From positions 166,612 through 230,611 of the forward strand of contig JBBHKE010003144.1 in the NCBI GenBank assembly GCA_037447655.1: a stretch of DNA of 64,000 nucleotides, written 5' to 3'. Below the pieces are notes generated by a model. It was not told the origin of the DNA. It saw nothing but the letters and a program-made list of their open reading frames with translations, and searched no databases. Below are positions 1-11,919 of this stretch, piece by piece. Made by a program: the position numbers and the translations under genes. Positions within the stretch are counted from its first letter, which is position 1, and every line of letters starts with the position of its first letter. The stretch is from Zygnema cylindricum. Taxonomy: Eukaryota > Streptophyta > Zygnematophyceae > Zygnematales > Zygnemataceae.

Positions 1-294
1 CCATTGCAGATATGTGCAATTTGGTAGCAAAAGAATCTTGGAGACTGCAACACTTGTTTTTTTCCGTTTCTGCGTTTTTTTCTTTTCTGGTTCCTTTTGA
101 AGTGTGAGTTGAATCATTGTTTCTGTTTCCATGTTAACATTATCTACTTTCTTTCACTTTTTAACATTGATTCTTCTTTAACTTTTTTTACATTTTGTGT
201 TTTCTTTAACTTTCTTATATTGTGTTTTCCTTTTTTACACTTTTAATCGTTTTAGAAGCTGTTTTTGTCGTTTTTTGCTTTTTTTGTGAAGCAG

Positions 295-3102
295 AAAGAG
301 CTGAATTCGAACAATCCTAATAAAAAGACTAATAAAAATACGAATAAAAAAGATAAGTCTCAAGGAGCTATTCAGGAGGGGAAGAAAAAGGAGGTTTCAG
401 TTAAAAAGGGAGCACAAGGAGGACAAAGTAAGAATGAAAGAGAGTCAACAAATGAAGGCAGGTCACAGAAGGAAAAGTCAGAACCTGGTAAAGGCGAGAC
501 AGTAAGTAAAGACAACTCGTCCCAAAAGTCTGGAAATGATGGTAAAAAGGAGTCATCAAGCAAAAATGCTGGACTTCAAACAAGGACTGGTTCTGAAAAG
601 ACAGGAGGAAAGGATAAAGTCTTAAGTGAGAAAGAAAAGAAAGCGAACAAGGCAAAGAAGGTAGCAGAAAAAGCTGCCCTAAGGGCAGAAGCAGAGAGAC
701 AGGCGAGATTAAAACAGGAACGAGAGGAAGAAGAATACCAAAGGGCACTAGAGAAGAGGAGGAAGGAGTTAGAGGAACAAGAAATTCTTGAGGTAGAGAG
801 AAGGATTCGGGAGAGAGAAGAGATGGAGAGAAAGCAGAGGATCGAGGAGATGATGAAAAATCAAGAGGAGGAAGCTCGACAGTGGGAAAGGGAAGAGAAA
901 TTGGCGATTTTACAAGCGAAGATTAATAGTGTGGCTAATGAAAGGCCATCTTACACGGAGGATGCACATTCTGGGAGGTTAGGAGAAGGTTCCTCTAGGG
1001 AAATGACATCATTCAGTACCAATGTGAGAGGTGTTTGGTCAGGTGAAGGAACCGTCCCTGGAGCTAATCTTCAGGAGATATTTCCTTTTTTCTTCCCACC
1101 AGAAGTCAATTCTTCACGCTCTTCTGAACCAGAAAGGCAGTCAGTTAGTGGGGAAACACAGAATTCAGGACATTTTGGTACTGATTTTCCTCCTCTAAAT
1201 TCTGGTTCTTCTTTTCCTCATCCTCCTCGACTAAACTCTCTTCCTCCTTTTCCTCCTCCTCCTCCCCCTCATCTGTTTGGAAACGGTAATAATGTTGGAT
1301 ATTCTGATTATGCTCCTGTTCTCCCTCAGAATCAGAATAATAATTTTTCCTCTGGCTATTCTGGATACACTGAAAGTCTCCCTTCGACCGACTTTTTCTG
1401 GGACACTCCGTATTCTGTAAATACGCAATCTGTACCGCCTCAAAATGACGTTTTTCAAGAGATTTTTCAGTCAAATTCTACTTTTCCTCCATATTTTTTG
1501 GAAGAAAATGTTGCTTCTGGTGTTGGACGAGGAGGAGGAGGAGAAGGAGGAGGACCGTCATGGGACTCAAGTTCGGGGTCAGAATATTTAGAGAATGGGA
1601 AAAAATGGCAAAATGAAGTTGAGGAATCGACTTGTGCCATTTGTTTTGAAGCAGAGAGAGATGCTTTGATTTTGCCCTGTTCACATTTGTCTACGTAAGT
1701 CCTATCCCTTCCTCTATTCCTCCCCTCCGTTTCTTTTTTTGCCTTTTTTTTTCAACGATCCTATTGAATCTTCTCTTCCTCAAATCCTATCTTTAGTTAG
1801 GAGAATGGTTCCGTTTTTTATTTGATGAAAATACTTCTTGCCGTCTGTTTTTTTTCCCCGTCTCCCCTTTTCTAGTACTGAAATTTTTATTCTCGAGTTG
1901 CATATTTAGTAAAAATGTGCTTCTCGTTTGATGATTTTTTTTTTATTATTATTATTAATTATTATTATAATTATTATCATAATTATTATTATAATTATTA
2001 TTATATTTATTGTTATGATTATTATTTTTTGTTTTATTTTTTACCTTTTTCTCTTACGGTTCCCCTCTTCTAGTACTGTACTTCATTCTCAAGTCACGAT
2101 TTCAGTGGGAGAATATTGTTACTCCTAAAGTTTTTATAAGTTTTGTAAAGTTTTTCGGTTTTTATTTCTTTATCTTGAGCTAAATCTTAGGTGGAAAAAA
2201 TGGTTTCTCTGTATGTGATCAAATTCCTCTGTTTTTATTTCTTGTCTTTTGTTTGCCCTTTTTTTCTGTCTGCATGTCATTCCTCATGAATGAATTTATT
2301 GTTGGAGGAGGACAAGGAAATGTAAAAGGAAAAAGTAAAGAGTAAAAACTTAAGAAAAAGTTATAAGAAAGGAAAATGTTAAGAAATGTAAAAGTGGTAA
2401 ATTTTTGAGCGAGAAATCGAAGACCAGATAAGATAGTTTTGCTGTTTCCTTTCCCTTTTTTCTGTCTAATAGTAAGTCATTTTGGTGGGAATTTTGAATG
2501 AGATATGTTATGATAACTTGGCAAAATTTAGCAACGAAGAAAACTTTTTTTTTAACTTTTTTTGTTTGTATCCTAAAGATTTTCTGTATAGCATTTTTCT
2601 GTTTAGAACAATACTGGTCTACTCAAATCTTTTAAAAAACTGAAGAGGCATTCAAGAAATTCATGTTGAAAGACTGGTGTTTTCTTAGTATTTTTTTTTT
2701 TTTTGGTGGAAACGTTTCCATATGTTTTTTGTATCTTTTCTGTAACTAAATTTGTTCTTTTCCGATGTGGTTTTGTTTCGTATTTAGGTGTACAAAACAC
2801 ACTAAAAAACTATGTTTTTTGTATTTTTTTTGTGGCTAAATTTGTCCTTTTCTGACATGGGTTTTTTTTTACTTTATTTTATGTACAGGCGTACAGAGTG
2901 CACTTATAGTTTTTTGTATCTTTTCCATGGCTAAATTTTGTCCTTTTCTGATGTGGTTTTTATTTGATTTTGTTTTACTATATACAGGTGTACGAAATGC
3001 ATTGAAACCGTAAAAAAATCGTCTCGACCACTTTGTCCTATCTGCCGGATGACAATCAGTTCCATAATTACTGTGGATGTTGGGAAAAAACGCCTAAATT
3101 AA
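295..3102 (+). CDS. RING-HC finger protein, 3' part of gene (exons 295-1694 and 2988-3102)
   Basis: Two exons join into one open frame ending at TAA 3100-3102. Exon 1 ends in ..TCTAC before GTAAGT (intron 1695-2987) and exon 2 starts after TATACAG. The joint splits the RING domain: CAIC, then PCSH, are in exon 1; CTKC and CPIC are in exon 2, giving a complete C3HC4 set of zinc ligands at the extreme C-terminus, as in IAP- or MUL1-like ubiquitin ligases. Before it come a Lys/Glu-rich start, a long charged coiled coil (about residues 120-220 of the frame), and a Pro/Ser/Asn-rich and Gly-rich low-complexity linker. The role is inferred to be E3 ubiquitin ligase; substrate unknown. I place the 5' boundary at the acceptor GAAGCAG 288-294 because no ATG opens the frame, so earlier exons probably lie upstream or outside the window. 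Confidence 0.8.
1937..2030. repeat. (ATT)n-rich microsatellite in the RING-gene intron
   Basis: Imperfect ATT/ATA trinucleotide run. The short open frame across it is a repeat artefact. Confidence 0.85.
2721..3005 (+). repeat. Three tandem copies of the RING-gene 3' splice site region
   Basis: Three diverged units of about 90-100 bp begin near 2721, 2811 and 2909. Each runs from a T-rich stretch (TTTTTTGTAT...GGCTAAATTTGTCC) to an AG acceptor and the start of exon 2: GGTGTACAAAACAC, GGCGTACAGAGTGC and GGTGTACGAAATGC. Only the third continues into the RING exon. The first two are decoy acceptors with degenerate exon starts. Confidence 0.75.
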
Positions 3103-3104
3103 AA

Positions 3105-3770
3105 AGAAGGAAAAAAAGAAAAACCAACAAAAGAAAAACCAGAAAATATGGAATAATGGAAATTTCACGACCAACCATATTGTGAGTATGTCTTTTTTTT
3201 TTTTTAACCTTTTATGGTAGGTTTTATAGTTAGCCTTCGATTTCAGTGTAAAAAATAAGTTTTTTGGGGTTTAAGGGTTTTAGAGTCCATGTGTTTTAAC
3301 CCCGTTTTTTTTTTTTTTTTTTTTTTATTTTTTTTACCAAATTGTCTGGTTGAGGGTAAATAGAGGACTTGACTATCAGTTTTTTTGTTGTTGTTTTTTT
3401 TTTTTTTTTTTTTTTTGAGAACTTTTCATTTGTTTTGTGGTTGAAAATTATGTCTTTGTGATTTAGAACTTTAATTTGGAGATTTTTGGTAATTTTTTTT
3501 TTTTTTTTTTTTTTTGAAATTGGTTTGTGATTTTGAAGGTCTAGATGTGTGATTTTGGAGATGTATTTATGGATCTATGGTTTTGGAGGTATAACTATGG
3601 GTTTTTTTTTCGGGTTTTTGATATATAATTATGGATACATCATTGGAGATATAAGAAAGATTTTAACGAGAAATAAAAACCAACAACCGATCGTTGACAG
3701 ATTTGTAATAGGTTTTAATATCGCTTATTCACTTTGTCACTACGATTCTCCCAAAGTATTTCATTTGAGA
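3105..3770. other. T-rich region downstream of the RING gene
   Basis: This stretch has four poly-T runs of about 12-23 bases (near 3190, 3305, 3395, 3490) and no gene I can support. A 74-codon open frame at 3549-3773 has no recognisable features. The region probably includes the 3' UTR of the RING gene. Confidence 0.5.
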
Positions 3771-3774
3771 TAAA

Positions 3775-3965
3775 GTTTTATTTTCATTATGAATTATAAC
3801 TGATTTTAGTATGAATTACAATTGATTTTAGTATGAACTAGAATTGAATTTAGTATGAATTACAATTGATTTTAGTATGAACTGGAATTGCTTTTAGGAT
3901 GAACTAATTTCAGTATGAACTAGAAACGCCTTTAATATGGATTAGAATCTATTTCATGAATCAGA
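3775..3965. repeat. Degenerate tandem repeat, about 24-bp unit
   Basis: The phrase TTTTAGTATGAATTACAATT recurs about seven times with small changes (AACTAGAATT, AACTGGAATT) at a spacing of about 24 bases. From its end to 4690 I see only AT-rich sequence and a short GA run near 4460. Confidence 0.75.
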
Positions 3966-4690
3966 AAACTCATGTATGAAACAAGTTAACTAATCGAGTA
4001 AAATTAATTCACCGTACGAAAACATGAAAATAGACTTGCCTTCATTGACCCATATTTACCATCGACGTATGAAATTTGTAATAGCTTTCTTTTCATCGGT
4101 TTACTCTGATTGTACGGTTTTCTCCAAGTATTTTATTTGATGGATATGTTTAGTCCGAAAAAAATCTACCCAGTTCATTTGAATAGGAACATTAAATAGT
4201 AGGATCCTCAAGAACCCTAAGAAATCTTTAAAAACGTTTAATAATTGAAAAGTAACATGTTAGCTTGCCATCCAGATAATTACTGCATTCTCTCTGCCAT
4301 TGGAAGTTTGGAATTGTACTCTTTCTTCAACAATATTACACGAAACTCATATTTGAAAAGAAATATAATAAGCTTCACAAGAAAGCTTGATGGTGAACCA
4401 TTTGAGTACATAAAATCAATGTGAAATGAACAGCAAGGGGGATAACTACAGTAGTACATAGAGAGAGAGATAGGGAGAGGAAGGTAGTCACTTCATAGTG
4501 CAATGTGATGAAAGGGTACATTCATCGCCATGAAAGCAACCAGAAATAAAAGGATTCAACATTGGCATTTCAATTGTACATAGTCAAATTAATTGAAAAC
4601 TTGCCAATGAACATCTGCCAGTTAAACACTAAAAAACCTTAACCGCTACCACTCAAAAGAAACTACACACTATGTAATACTTGCGACTAA

Positions 4691-5433
4691 GAGTCAAGTT
4701 CCATTAGTCGTTTCTGTAATCGTACGACCAACTATACGGGTCGGGTTGATGGAGTCGATGTTCTATCACGAAGAGTCTGTAAACTATGCCATATATTGAG
4801 TGGCACCACGTAAGCTACGGTCCGATATTGAATATCCTTCAAATTTTTCACACCAACAAATTTCACTTCAAACCTTCCCTTACATACCATGTACTTGCGT
4901 ACAAAGTCATAATAGGATAGAACATTTGTACTTTTTGCAAATGCCAATCTTATACGCCAGTTCATTTTTTAAAGATCCTGTTTTCGAACATGACGAAAAT
5001 CCTTAGCCGGAAATAGTGTGACCTAAGAGCATTGCCAGAAATAGCGCGACGAAGGATGGTTTCGAGATTATATTTTATTTTCAGTTGCATTTTGAAAGGT
5101 ACATACCATGTGCATATTTTGTCAATTTTCGTTGGTTTCCTATCGTGACACGTAGCTTAATCGTCCAACGTGTCGCGATTAATTATTTTCTGTAGATGCC
5201 AACCCACCTCCTACATCTCCTACGAGGAGAGTACGTTGTCAGCTACAAAGAAAAATGAAGCGAACGCCTCGCGGATGAATATCCGACGATCAATGTTACC
5301 TCCCAGACCTTCGGAGAGTATTGGCAAGATTCTCTGTAATGTTGTTTCGCGTATAAAAACAAAATAAGCAGTATGGTCTGATATGGATAGTCGCGGATTT
5401 TTGTAAACTACCCCAACTGATGGAACTTGACCC
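4691..5433. mobile_element. Harbinger-like non-autonomous element (family H, copy 1)
   Basis: Terminal inverted repeats GAGTCAAGTTCCATTAG (left) and, as reverse complement, GGGTCAAGTTCCATCAG (right) are flanked by TAA on both sides (4688-4690 and 5434-5436). This matches the TWA target duplication of PIF/Harbinger elements. The reverse complement aligns along its length with the element at 38046-38783. An antisense open frame (4732-4965, 77 codons) partly corresponds to a broken reading in the other copy (shared VGVK and VVPLN), so an ancestral small protein is possible but unproven. Confidence 0.75.
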
Positions 5434-5880
5434 TAAATCACACACTTACACCAAAGGACAGCGCACTAAAAACTGCACAATAAAATGTCACAAATCTATT
5501 TAGTGCGTAACTCTTCGTTCATGTAGCTTTTAGTTTTACGACCAAAATTCTCGACTGTCCGTAAGTACGCGTGTCGCTTCTTTAGCCAAGCGCTACCGAA
5601 TCTGCACCGCTTAGACCTTCCGAAAGCCACATTTTACCTTGACCCTCCCACTGACGTGTCAAAAAACCCTAGAAAATCCGCTAACGCGGCAATATTTGGG
5701 CGGGTTCCATTAGATGTCAACGCGATCTTAGTCTTACACCACCTCCGACGTAATTGTCTTTTGATTCGCTCATCTATTTCGTCTTATTATTCAACTGCTT
5801 TGTTTGTCACGCCTCAATTTCGGTCATGTTAACAACTCAAAACTTAAACATGCTGGTCGTACGGATGCCCTCACCCACTA

Positions 5881-6096
5881 CAACGTGTATCGCTTTTAGT
5901 GTTAATGTTTTTTTTGCGACTTAAAACATCTTTTCTTCGTACACGCCTGTCACATTATGGATCTGACGGTTGCGATTGAAATCCACGATTCTCACCTTCC
6001 AATTGGCGGTCCCCATGTGAAAATCAGACAAGTGTGTACGGAAAAAAATGTTTTAGGTGGCGAAAATAATATTAACACTAATAGCGATACACGGTG
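5881..6096. mobile_element. TA-flanked MITE, family M3 (216 bp)
   Basis: The element begins CAACGTGTATCGC and ends GCGATACACGGTG, with TA on both flanks. The inverted similarity extends about 80 bp inward (TGCGACTTAAAACATC versus GATGTTTTAGGTGGCG-like). Related copies lie at 11102-11312 and about 43905-44110. The 430 bases before it hold nothing I can identify. Confidence 0.7.
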
Positions 6097-6440
6097 TACC
6101 TTCTATCCACTCAGTACTCGTAGTAAAAGGTTTTAATTCGATGCACACCACTCTATACAACAATTTGTACCCAATTCATATTTAAAACTCCAATAACCCC
6201 CACTAAAGTACAAATTTATCAATCCATTTAAATGCATACCACTCTAAAGTTATTTCGCGACATTTTGCCTCCGGAATCAGGAACCTAGGGTTTTGATATG
6301 TTTTTTCGATTTTGTTCTCTTATTGTCGGTGGCACTATCCCCTCTCGTATTTGTGATCTCCTCACGGCCTCGCGCCTTGTAGCTCTCACCAAACCCATTG
6401 GGGGAATCCGTCCTATTGCCGTGGGCGAGGTGTTGTACCG

Positions 6441-6840
6441 ATGGGTGGCCCATGCCATCTACATCCAGCTCCAGCCCGCTTTCCATGATTATTTCTCTCC
6501 TCATTAGTTTGGAGTGGCAACCTGGGGAGGTTGCGAAGCTGTGGCCTACGGGATTCGAGCGTTGTTAGATGCCCATCCGGATTATTTAGTCCTTCAAGTT
6601 GGTGTTTCTAATGCTTTCAATACAGTGGATCATAGTGCTTGTACCGATTGGTGGCCCGTGCCATCTGCATCCAGCTCTAACCCGCTTTCCATGATTATTT
6701 CTCTCCTCATTAGTTTGGAGTGGCAACCCAGGGAGGTTGCGAAGCTGTGGTCTACGGGATTCAACGTTGTTAGATGCCCATCCGTATTATTTAGTCCTTC
6801 AAGTTGATGTTTCTAATGCTTTCAATACAGTGGATCATAA
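6441..6840 (+). repeat. Tandem duplication inside the RT domain (about 205 bp unit)
   Basis: The block from GGTGGCCCATGCCATCTACA (about 6445) to the bases around GTGGATCATAG (about 6636) is repeated from about 6653 to 6840 with a few substitutions. Both copies contain CATGATTATTTCTCTCCTC. Confidence 0.85.
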
Positions 6841-7189
6841 TGCCATTTTTTTCGAGCTTATGGTTGCAACTTCTCCAATTGTCTAGATATTTCTTTTTGT
6901 GAGGGCTTTTTATTCTTTGAGCAGCAACCTCTCCTTTTCCACTGATGGTGATTTGGTCCCCCTTTCTTCCACGATTGGCACTCGTCGAGCGATCCTCTAG
7001 GGGGGCCTTTGTTTGCCCTTGCTCATTACCGGGCCCTCCAAGCTTCCGCGGCCGCCTTTCTATCTTGCCTCTTCCCTTCAGTTGCAGACGACACACACAT
7101 TATTGGTCCTTTGGACCAAGTTTTACCGGCCTATGCCTTTTTCAAAGATCGTTTGGCCGAACTTAATCTTTCTGTCCAACCCACTAAAT

Positions 7190-7345
7190 TTGTTGTTTGG
7201 TCTCCCTGTGTTTTTCCTTCTTCTTTCACTCCCCCTCCTTCCTTTTTCTTTCACTCCCCCTCCCACTAAATTTGTTGTTTGGTCTCCCTGTGCTTTTCCT
7301 TCTTCTTTCACTCCCCCTCCTTCATTCTTCTTTCACTCCCCCTTC
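7190..7345 (+). repeat. Short tandem duplication, LINE region
   Basis: CACTAAATTTGTTGTTTGG and the following TTCTTTCACTCCCCCTCC phrases occur twice (about 7182 and 7264), giving alternating reading frames in the decayed retrotransposon. Confidence 0.7.
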
Positions 7346-8572
7346 TGGTTTTCAGACGACTCCTCCATCCGATGGAATTCGTGTGTTAGGTTGCCCGCTT
7401 GGTTTCGATCTATACATCAAGCAATTTCTTGATTCTGCTTTTTAGACAGATTTTTCCCATGTGGATGACCTTCCTAACCTTTCTGATCCCTAAGTGGCTT
7501 TTGCACTTTTGCCCCGGTGTTTCCCCCATCGCCCCTCCTACCTTACTTGTACTTCCCCTCCCACTCCTACTTTTGTGTCGTCCCTTTCTGCATTTAATGA
7601 TTGCCTCATGGGTATCTTTCATACTTTCTTAGGTCGTGGGGCTTTTGATCGTGAGTCTGGGCCTGCAGCCGGTATCCATGCCTCTCTTCAAGTCTTTGCA
7701 GGTGGTTTGGATTTACTGTCGACGTCATGTGTTGCTTCCGCTGCCTATTTGGGAAGTTGGTGCCTTGTTGCCTCCACTATTGTCTCTCGTTTTTTCGCTG
7801 GGGACACTCCCATTCTTACCGTTGTACCCCGAGTTTCGAACAGTGTGCTCGCCTTCCAGTGGTCCCTTCTCGATGCATCTCGTTCTCTTACTCCTACTGC
7901 TATCGCGGATATGCCAGTTCTTTCCACTCTTGTCTCGACATCAGTTGCACTTGTTCAGGAATTTATTTCTCATAAGGTTGTCGCCGCTATTAAGTCCGAG
8001 CTTATCGAGGCGCTTCCTTATGATAATTCGCGTGCACGCATTCTTTCTTGTGGTGGACCGGGTTTTGGAGCTTGGCTATTGGCTATCCCTATCTTATCTA
8101 CCCTCCAATTCACCCGGGCTAAATTCACCATGGCCCTTAGGTTTCGCCTTGGCCTCCCTCACCCACCTTTGCTTGGCTCTCTTGTTTGCTCATGTGACCA
8201 CGTTCTTGAGCCCGGCGGCGTTCATTTGCTTCATTGCTCCTACGGAGGCGAGTTGATTCAAGCGCACGACACTATTCCAGACACCATTGCTAGTTTCGCT
8301 TCTGAGGGGGGATATTCTGTCCGTCAGAAAGTTTCCAACATTATTTCTTCCCGTCGGATTGACATAGTATTACTTGATGGTGCGCGGCGTACATTTGGTG
8401 ACGTTGTTTTGGCGAACTTGTTGAAAAGAGGTTATTAATAGTTCACTTCTCTATTTTAGTTAGACTCTAAAGAGAGAGAGAGAGGATCAAAGACACGCCA
8501 TTGTCGCCTTATTTAGAAGGTGGCAGATTGGAGTTGAGAGCATTTTGACCAAAATGGGTGTCCCAAACTTGA

Positions 8573-8625
8573 TTTGAACCTGCGACCTTCGGGCTCAGTA
8601 TAGCGCCTTAATCATTAAGGCATTG
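8573..8625 (-). repeat. tRNA-like SINE head
   Basis: On the minus strand an A-box-like part (TGATTAAGGCGC) precedes GAAGGTCGCAGGTTCAAATC, a good RNA polymerase III B box. The arms do not form a complete acceptor stem, so I call it a tRNA-derived SINE or relic rather than a tRNA gene. Confidence 0.5.
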
Positions 8626-8649
8626 ATGAAACGATACACTTACGAGGTT

Positions 8650-9265
8650 TGATAAGTAATTATTGTTTAATAAGTCGGCTGAAACATACCAATTTGACAA
8701 AGAGGCGCATGTGAAACAATTCATGCACAGATGCGAATCCGAACCATGTAAATTTAATTGATCAGACGGCCGTCGTTGCAGCCGCCACCCGGAATGAGTT
8801 TTTTGGCGGCCTTTGGAGATAGCGTCACGCAATGCCATGTGGCGCTACATTATTAGATATCGGGGAAGATAGGAGGAGAAACCATGGCTTGGATTTGATA
8901 GGCGTCACCTTGAAGGCCATGTCGTACAATAGCCGTACAAAAAGTACATCGGCCACTGTACCTTTTTTTGTACTATACAGTGTTCCTATTGGACTAGGGT
9001 TTAGTTGTAGGTAGACGTGAGTTGATAGACTAGGACTTAGTGAAATTTAGGTACCTCTCTCTAAGAGAGCTTGTAACTATAAAGGTCATCTTTGACCAGC
9101 CATAACCTACTGCTCAGGGGAGAAAATTCAGTGATTTTTTTTGCGTTTGGCTCAAAGGAGTCAGCTCCTCACAGGGGTGAGGGTGGTCAAAATATTTGTG
9201 TGCCTGGGTGGCACTTAGTTAGTGGGAAAGTGAAAGGGGCAAATATTATCCTAGAGGCTTTACAT
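8650..9265 (+). repeat. Dispersed repeat D (copy 1)
   Basis: This copy aligns with 17480-18110. Shared blocks include GATCAGACG near the start, CATGTCGTACAA/CCATGTCGTACC, AAAGTACATCGGCCA/GAAGTACATCGGCCA, and the tail GGGCAAATATTATCCTAGAG. It contains a cluster of five GTAC tetramers within about 60 bp (8930-8985). Whether it is a solo LTR or another element class is open. Confidence 0.7.
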
Positions 9266-9703
9266 AGGCTGCCCATTCTGTGGGTCAATAGAGAACACAC
9301 AATTGCAGAACCCTACCTCTAATACAGTGTCAGTCACGCTGCTGGACATGTGGGTGTGGCCCCATGCGACGCGGCTAAGAGGAATGAGCGTGATTATGCC
9401 CATCGCGATGCTATAGATGGTTTCATTCCAATGGCGGTCGAGATATTTGGTTCTTTGGGTGTGGCTTTGGACGAGTTCCTCCGTGCTTGTGGTCGGCGTT
9501 CGTTCGAGCGGCGGGGACCTAGGAGCCCGTTGGTTTCAATACTTACTTCCTTTTACCGTCAACGTTTATCGGTGGCCCTTCAGCGAGTGCAGGCTTTTAT
9601 CCTCTTTGGATCGTCTATTGCGGATATGGATCGTCGACGTGTCCCGAAACTCTCTCCTCGTGCTCCTCCGCGCTTCGGGGACTTACGTGGTTGCTTTGCT
9701 TAG

Positions 9704-10900
9704 ATTTTTAGTTATGTTGGGTTTTTGTTAATAGGTGTTAGCTCTTTCCTTTGATGTTTCATTTGTTTTTTTTTTGCTTTTTTGGGTGTTTTCCGTCTAC
9801 TAGCCATCTTTTCGTGTTTTCGTTGCTTTTGCCTTGCTTATTGTTTTTGTTTCTTCCCCCGACATGTAGTTTTTGAGTTTTTTCCGTGCTACTTTCTTTT
9901 GTTCCCATGGACTGAGATGGTTTACCATCGCGCTTTTTAATAAAGTTAACCATTTGTTTAAAACTCTAAAGGTAAATATCTTATCTGAATGAACCATAAT
10001 AAAATGAAAGGAAAAAGAAATTCCCAACGATCTGAAATCTTTTGTCCTTTATTATTTGCTCTCTTCAGTCTCTGAAACATTGTTTCTGTGTCGTATTTTA
10101 CTTTATCGATGAACTTTACTTGCCTTTCATATAACATCGACAAAAAAATAATAAAAAAGAAAAAAAAACATCATATGGAAAAGAAATGAAACTAATACAG
10201 ACTAGGAGAGGGAGAGGGAGAGGAAGAGAGAGAGAGGAACAACTGCCACGTTTCAATTTCCTTAATGAAAATTAGCCACTAAGGTACACCGTGAATTGTC
10301 ATTAGCGTTAATAACAATAATTAGGTGCCCGCTTTTATTGCCCCTTGGAATAAAAAAAAGCCAAGGATACTCATTGTAAAACAATACTAATTGTAAAATA
10401 CCACTAATTTTAGTAATTGTTTTTTCTTAACACTAATTGGTATTTTTTTTTTCTTTATGCTAAAAACGGTCCACGTTGAAGTTCCACCGGTTTCATCCTC
10501 GATTCCTTTGACCCGTTCTTACTAAAATGTCTTGCGAAATTAAAATGTAATACTTTTGTCCTACATGACATGTTCATCCAATTTTTAAGGAATAAGAAAC
10601 TTCCACTTCCATCAGATTACAAAAACTTAAGACGTGAAAGAGCTATATTAAGAGAAAAAGATCAATAATAAGAGAAAATTGACTTACGAGCTCAATTCTC
10701 GCCCCATATTTAACGCCAAATTTGTCAGGTCAGTCAAATTTGAACTTATTGCATCTATAGTTTCATCTTATTCATCCTTTTCTGCCTACCACATTCATAA
10801 CTCCCTTACCACATTCATAACACAGAGAACAGTAATTGTTGTTAATATTCTCGTAGAAACGAGGGACAGAGGATAGAGTGGACGATCTTGTTGAAGGGAA
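9704..10900. other. Intergenic or intronic AT-rich region
   Basis: This stretch holds a GA run at 10205-10240 and AT-rich sequence. On the minus strand, 10020-10112 reads as an open, amphipathic stretch (MFQRLKRANNKGQKISDRWE) after a T-rich tract and AAG. In phase it could follow the last candidate exon at 18176-18282, but no second line of evidence supports that. Confidence 0.3.
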
Positions 10901-10904
10901 TGAT

Positions 10905-10985
10905 GAGCTTGCCAAGAGTTGAATCTGAGACCTTCCACAATAAATGTGAATGTGTTAACGACTGCGCCACCAGCCCGGAAATAGT
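10905..10985 (-). repeat. tRNA-like SINE relic
   Basis: The minus strand reads GGGCTGGTGGCGCAGTCG, an excellent A-box/D-arm match. It is followed at tRNA spacing by GGTCTCAGATTCAACTC, a weak B box. No pairing acceptor stem is visible. Confidence 0.45.
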
Positions 10986-11101
10986 GGTTGGTGAGTCCAA
11001 TTTGTCACCTATTTTAGTGTGGGTGCACCCCACATTGGGGTATCGAACGGTACATTTTACGTATGTCAACAATCGTTGTATTTCAAACAAGAAAAGAGGT
11101 A

Positions 11102-11312
11102 CACCGTGTATCGCTATTTGTGTTAATAATTTTTTCGCCACTTAAAACATCTTTTCCCCATACACCCTTGTCTGATTTTCACATGGAGATCGCCAATCGG
11201 AAGGTGGGAATCTTGACTTTCAATCGAAACCACCAGATTCATAATCCGACAGGCGTGTACGAATAAAAGATGTTTTAAGCGGCAAAAAAAACACTAAAAG
11301 CGATACATAATG
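11102..11312. mobile_element. TA-flanked MITE, family M3 (211 bp)
   Basis: Ends CACCGTGTATCGCTA and AGCGATACATAATG lie between TA dinucleotides. The interior is inverted relative to the copy at 5881-6096 (GATCGCCAATCGGAAGGTG versus CACCTTCCAATTGGCGGTC). Confidence 0.7.
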
Positions 11313-11544
11313 TACTTATCACATTTATATAAAAACAAAAACCATCGGAGTTCAAACACTAAACGGAGTATTCTTCACATTTTTCAATACACCGTAATTA
11401 TTCGAGTTCAAATATTGATAAAAAAAAGAAGGTTGAATCGGGAGGAGTGAAAAACAACATAGTTTACTTCACAAAAATTACGAATGACAAGGTTTCTTCT
11501 CACCATTTATAACATGCTACTACTCCCTCTCCCTCTGCCTCTAA

Positions 11545-11868
11545 TACTGAAAAGTATTTTCAAGTTACTTTTCCTAGTTGTCACTTTGATTCTAAACACT
11601 TGTTGGAGTCACTAAGACTTGGACATAGACAGCCATGGCTTCCTTTAGGCAAACAAGGAGACAAGACTAAGAAAGGAAGCAAGAGACAAGACTAAGAAAA
11701 GAAGCAGTTTAGCTTCTGACAAAAAGATTTGCGTGTGACTTGACCAGTATTTGATCCTTGCCCTACATAGTCACCACCGGTACTACACAATCACCACCGG
11801 TAAAACATTCATCCGCCTTATCCGCTCAGTTGTAGAAGAATCATTAGATCCATGGGGTGAAGAAACAG
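11545..11868 (+). repeat. 5' LTR of the copia element
   Basis: It aligns with 17235-17475: AAGTATTTTC.AGTTACTT, TCCTAGT.GTCACT, AGCAGTTTAGCTTCTGACAA, GTGTGACTTGACCAGT and TAGAAGAAT near the end, with many differences and a small internal duplication of the AGACAAGACTAAGAAA phrase. The divergence implies an old insertion. Exact ends are uncertain. Confidence 0.7.
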
Positions 11869-11919
11869 GAGACTGAGAAAGAATCGGTGAATACTTTACT
11901 AATGAAACTGCCGGATGAT

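Larger units (their letters stand above)
8441..9319. mobile_element. About 880-bp insertion interrupting the LINE ORF
   Basis: The LINE reading frame breaks off after ..DVVLANLLKRGY and resumes as SVSHAAGHVGVAP. TAATA occurs on both sides (8436-8440 and 9320-9324) and may be a 5-bp target duplication. The insert carries a tRNA-like head on the minus strand and then, from about 8650, a repeat shared with 17480-18110. Confidence 0.55.
6300..9703 (+). pseudogene. Decayed non-LTR retrotransposon ORF (reverse transcriptase plus zinc-finger/endonuclease)
   Basis: Broken plus-strand reading frames follow the order of a non-LTR polymerase. RT start at 6300-6510 contains GGIRPIAVGEVLYRW. The next part (6514-6640) has QVGVSNAFNTVDHS. 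An ADDTHI box (YADD-type catalytic aspartates) lies near 7085-7105. At 7494-8438 follows a long open stretch with RLGLPHPPL, a CCHC-like finger (CSCDH...HLLHC) and RIDIVLLDGARRTFGDV, resembling the restriction-like endonuclease found C-terminal in some LINE lineages. The frame resumes at about 9325-9703 with HRDAIDGFIPMAVEIFG and FYRQRLSVALQR, which belong to the same C-terminal region. Stops, frameshifts, an internal duplication and an 880-bp insertion make it inactive. Confidence 0.75.

Noticed and set aside
1-294. Possible upstream exon of the RING gene (GCAGATATGTGCAATTTG near the left edge)
   Set aside because: An acceptor-like and ATG-containing stretch exists, but I could not find a donor that joins in phase to 295.
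3549-3773. 74-codon frame with a hydrophobic, glycine-rich start
   Set aside because: No homology, no splice or promoter context, and an AT/T-rich surround; likely chance.
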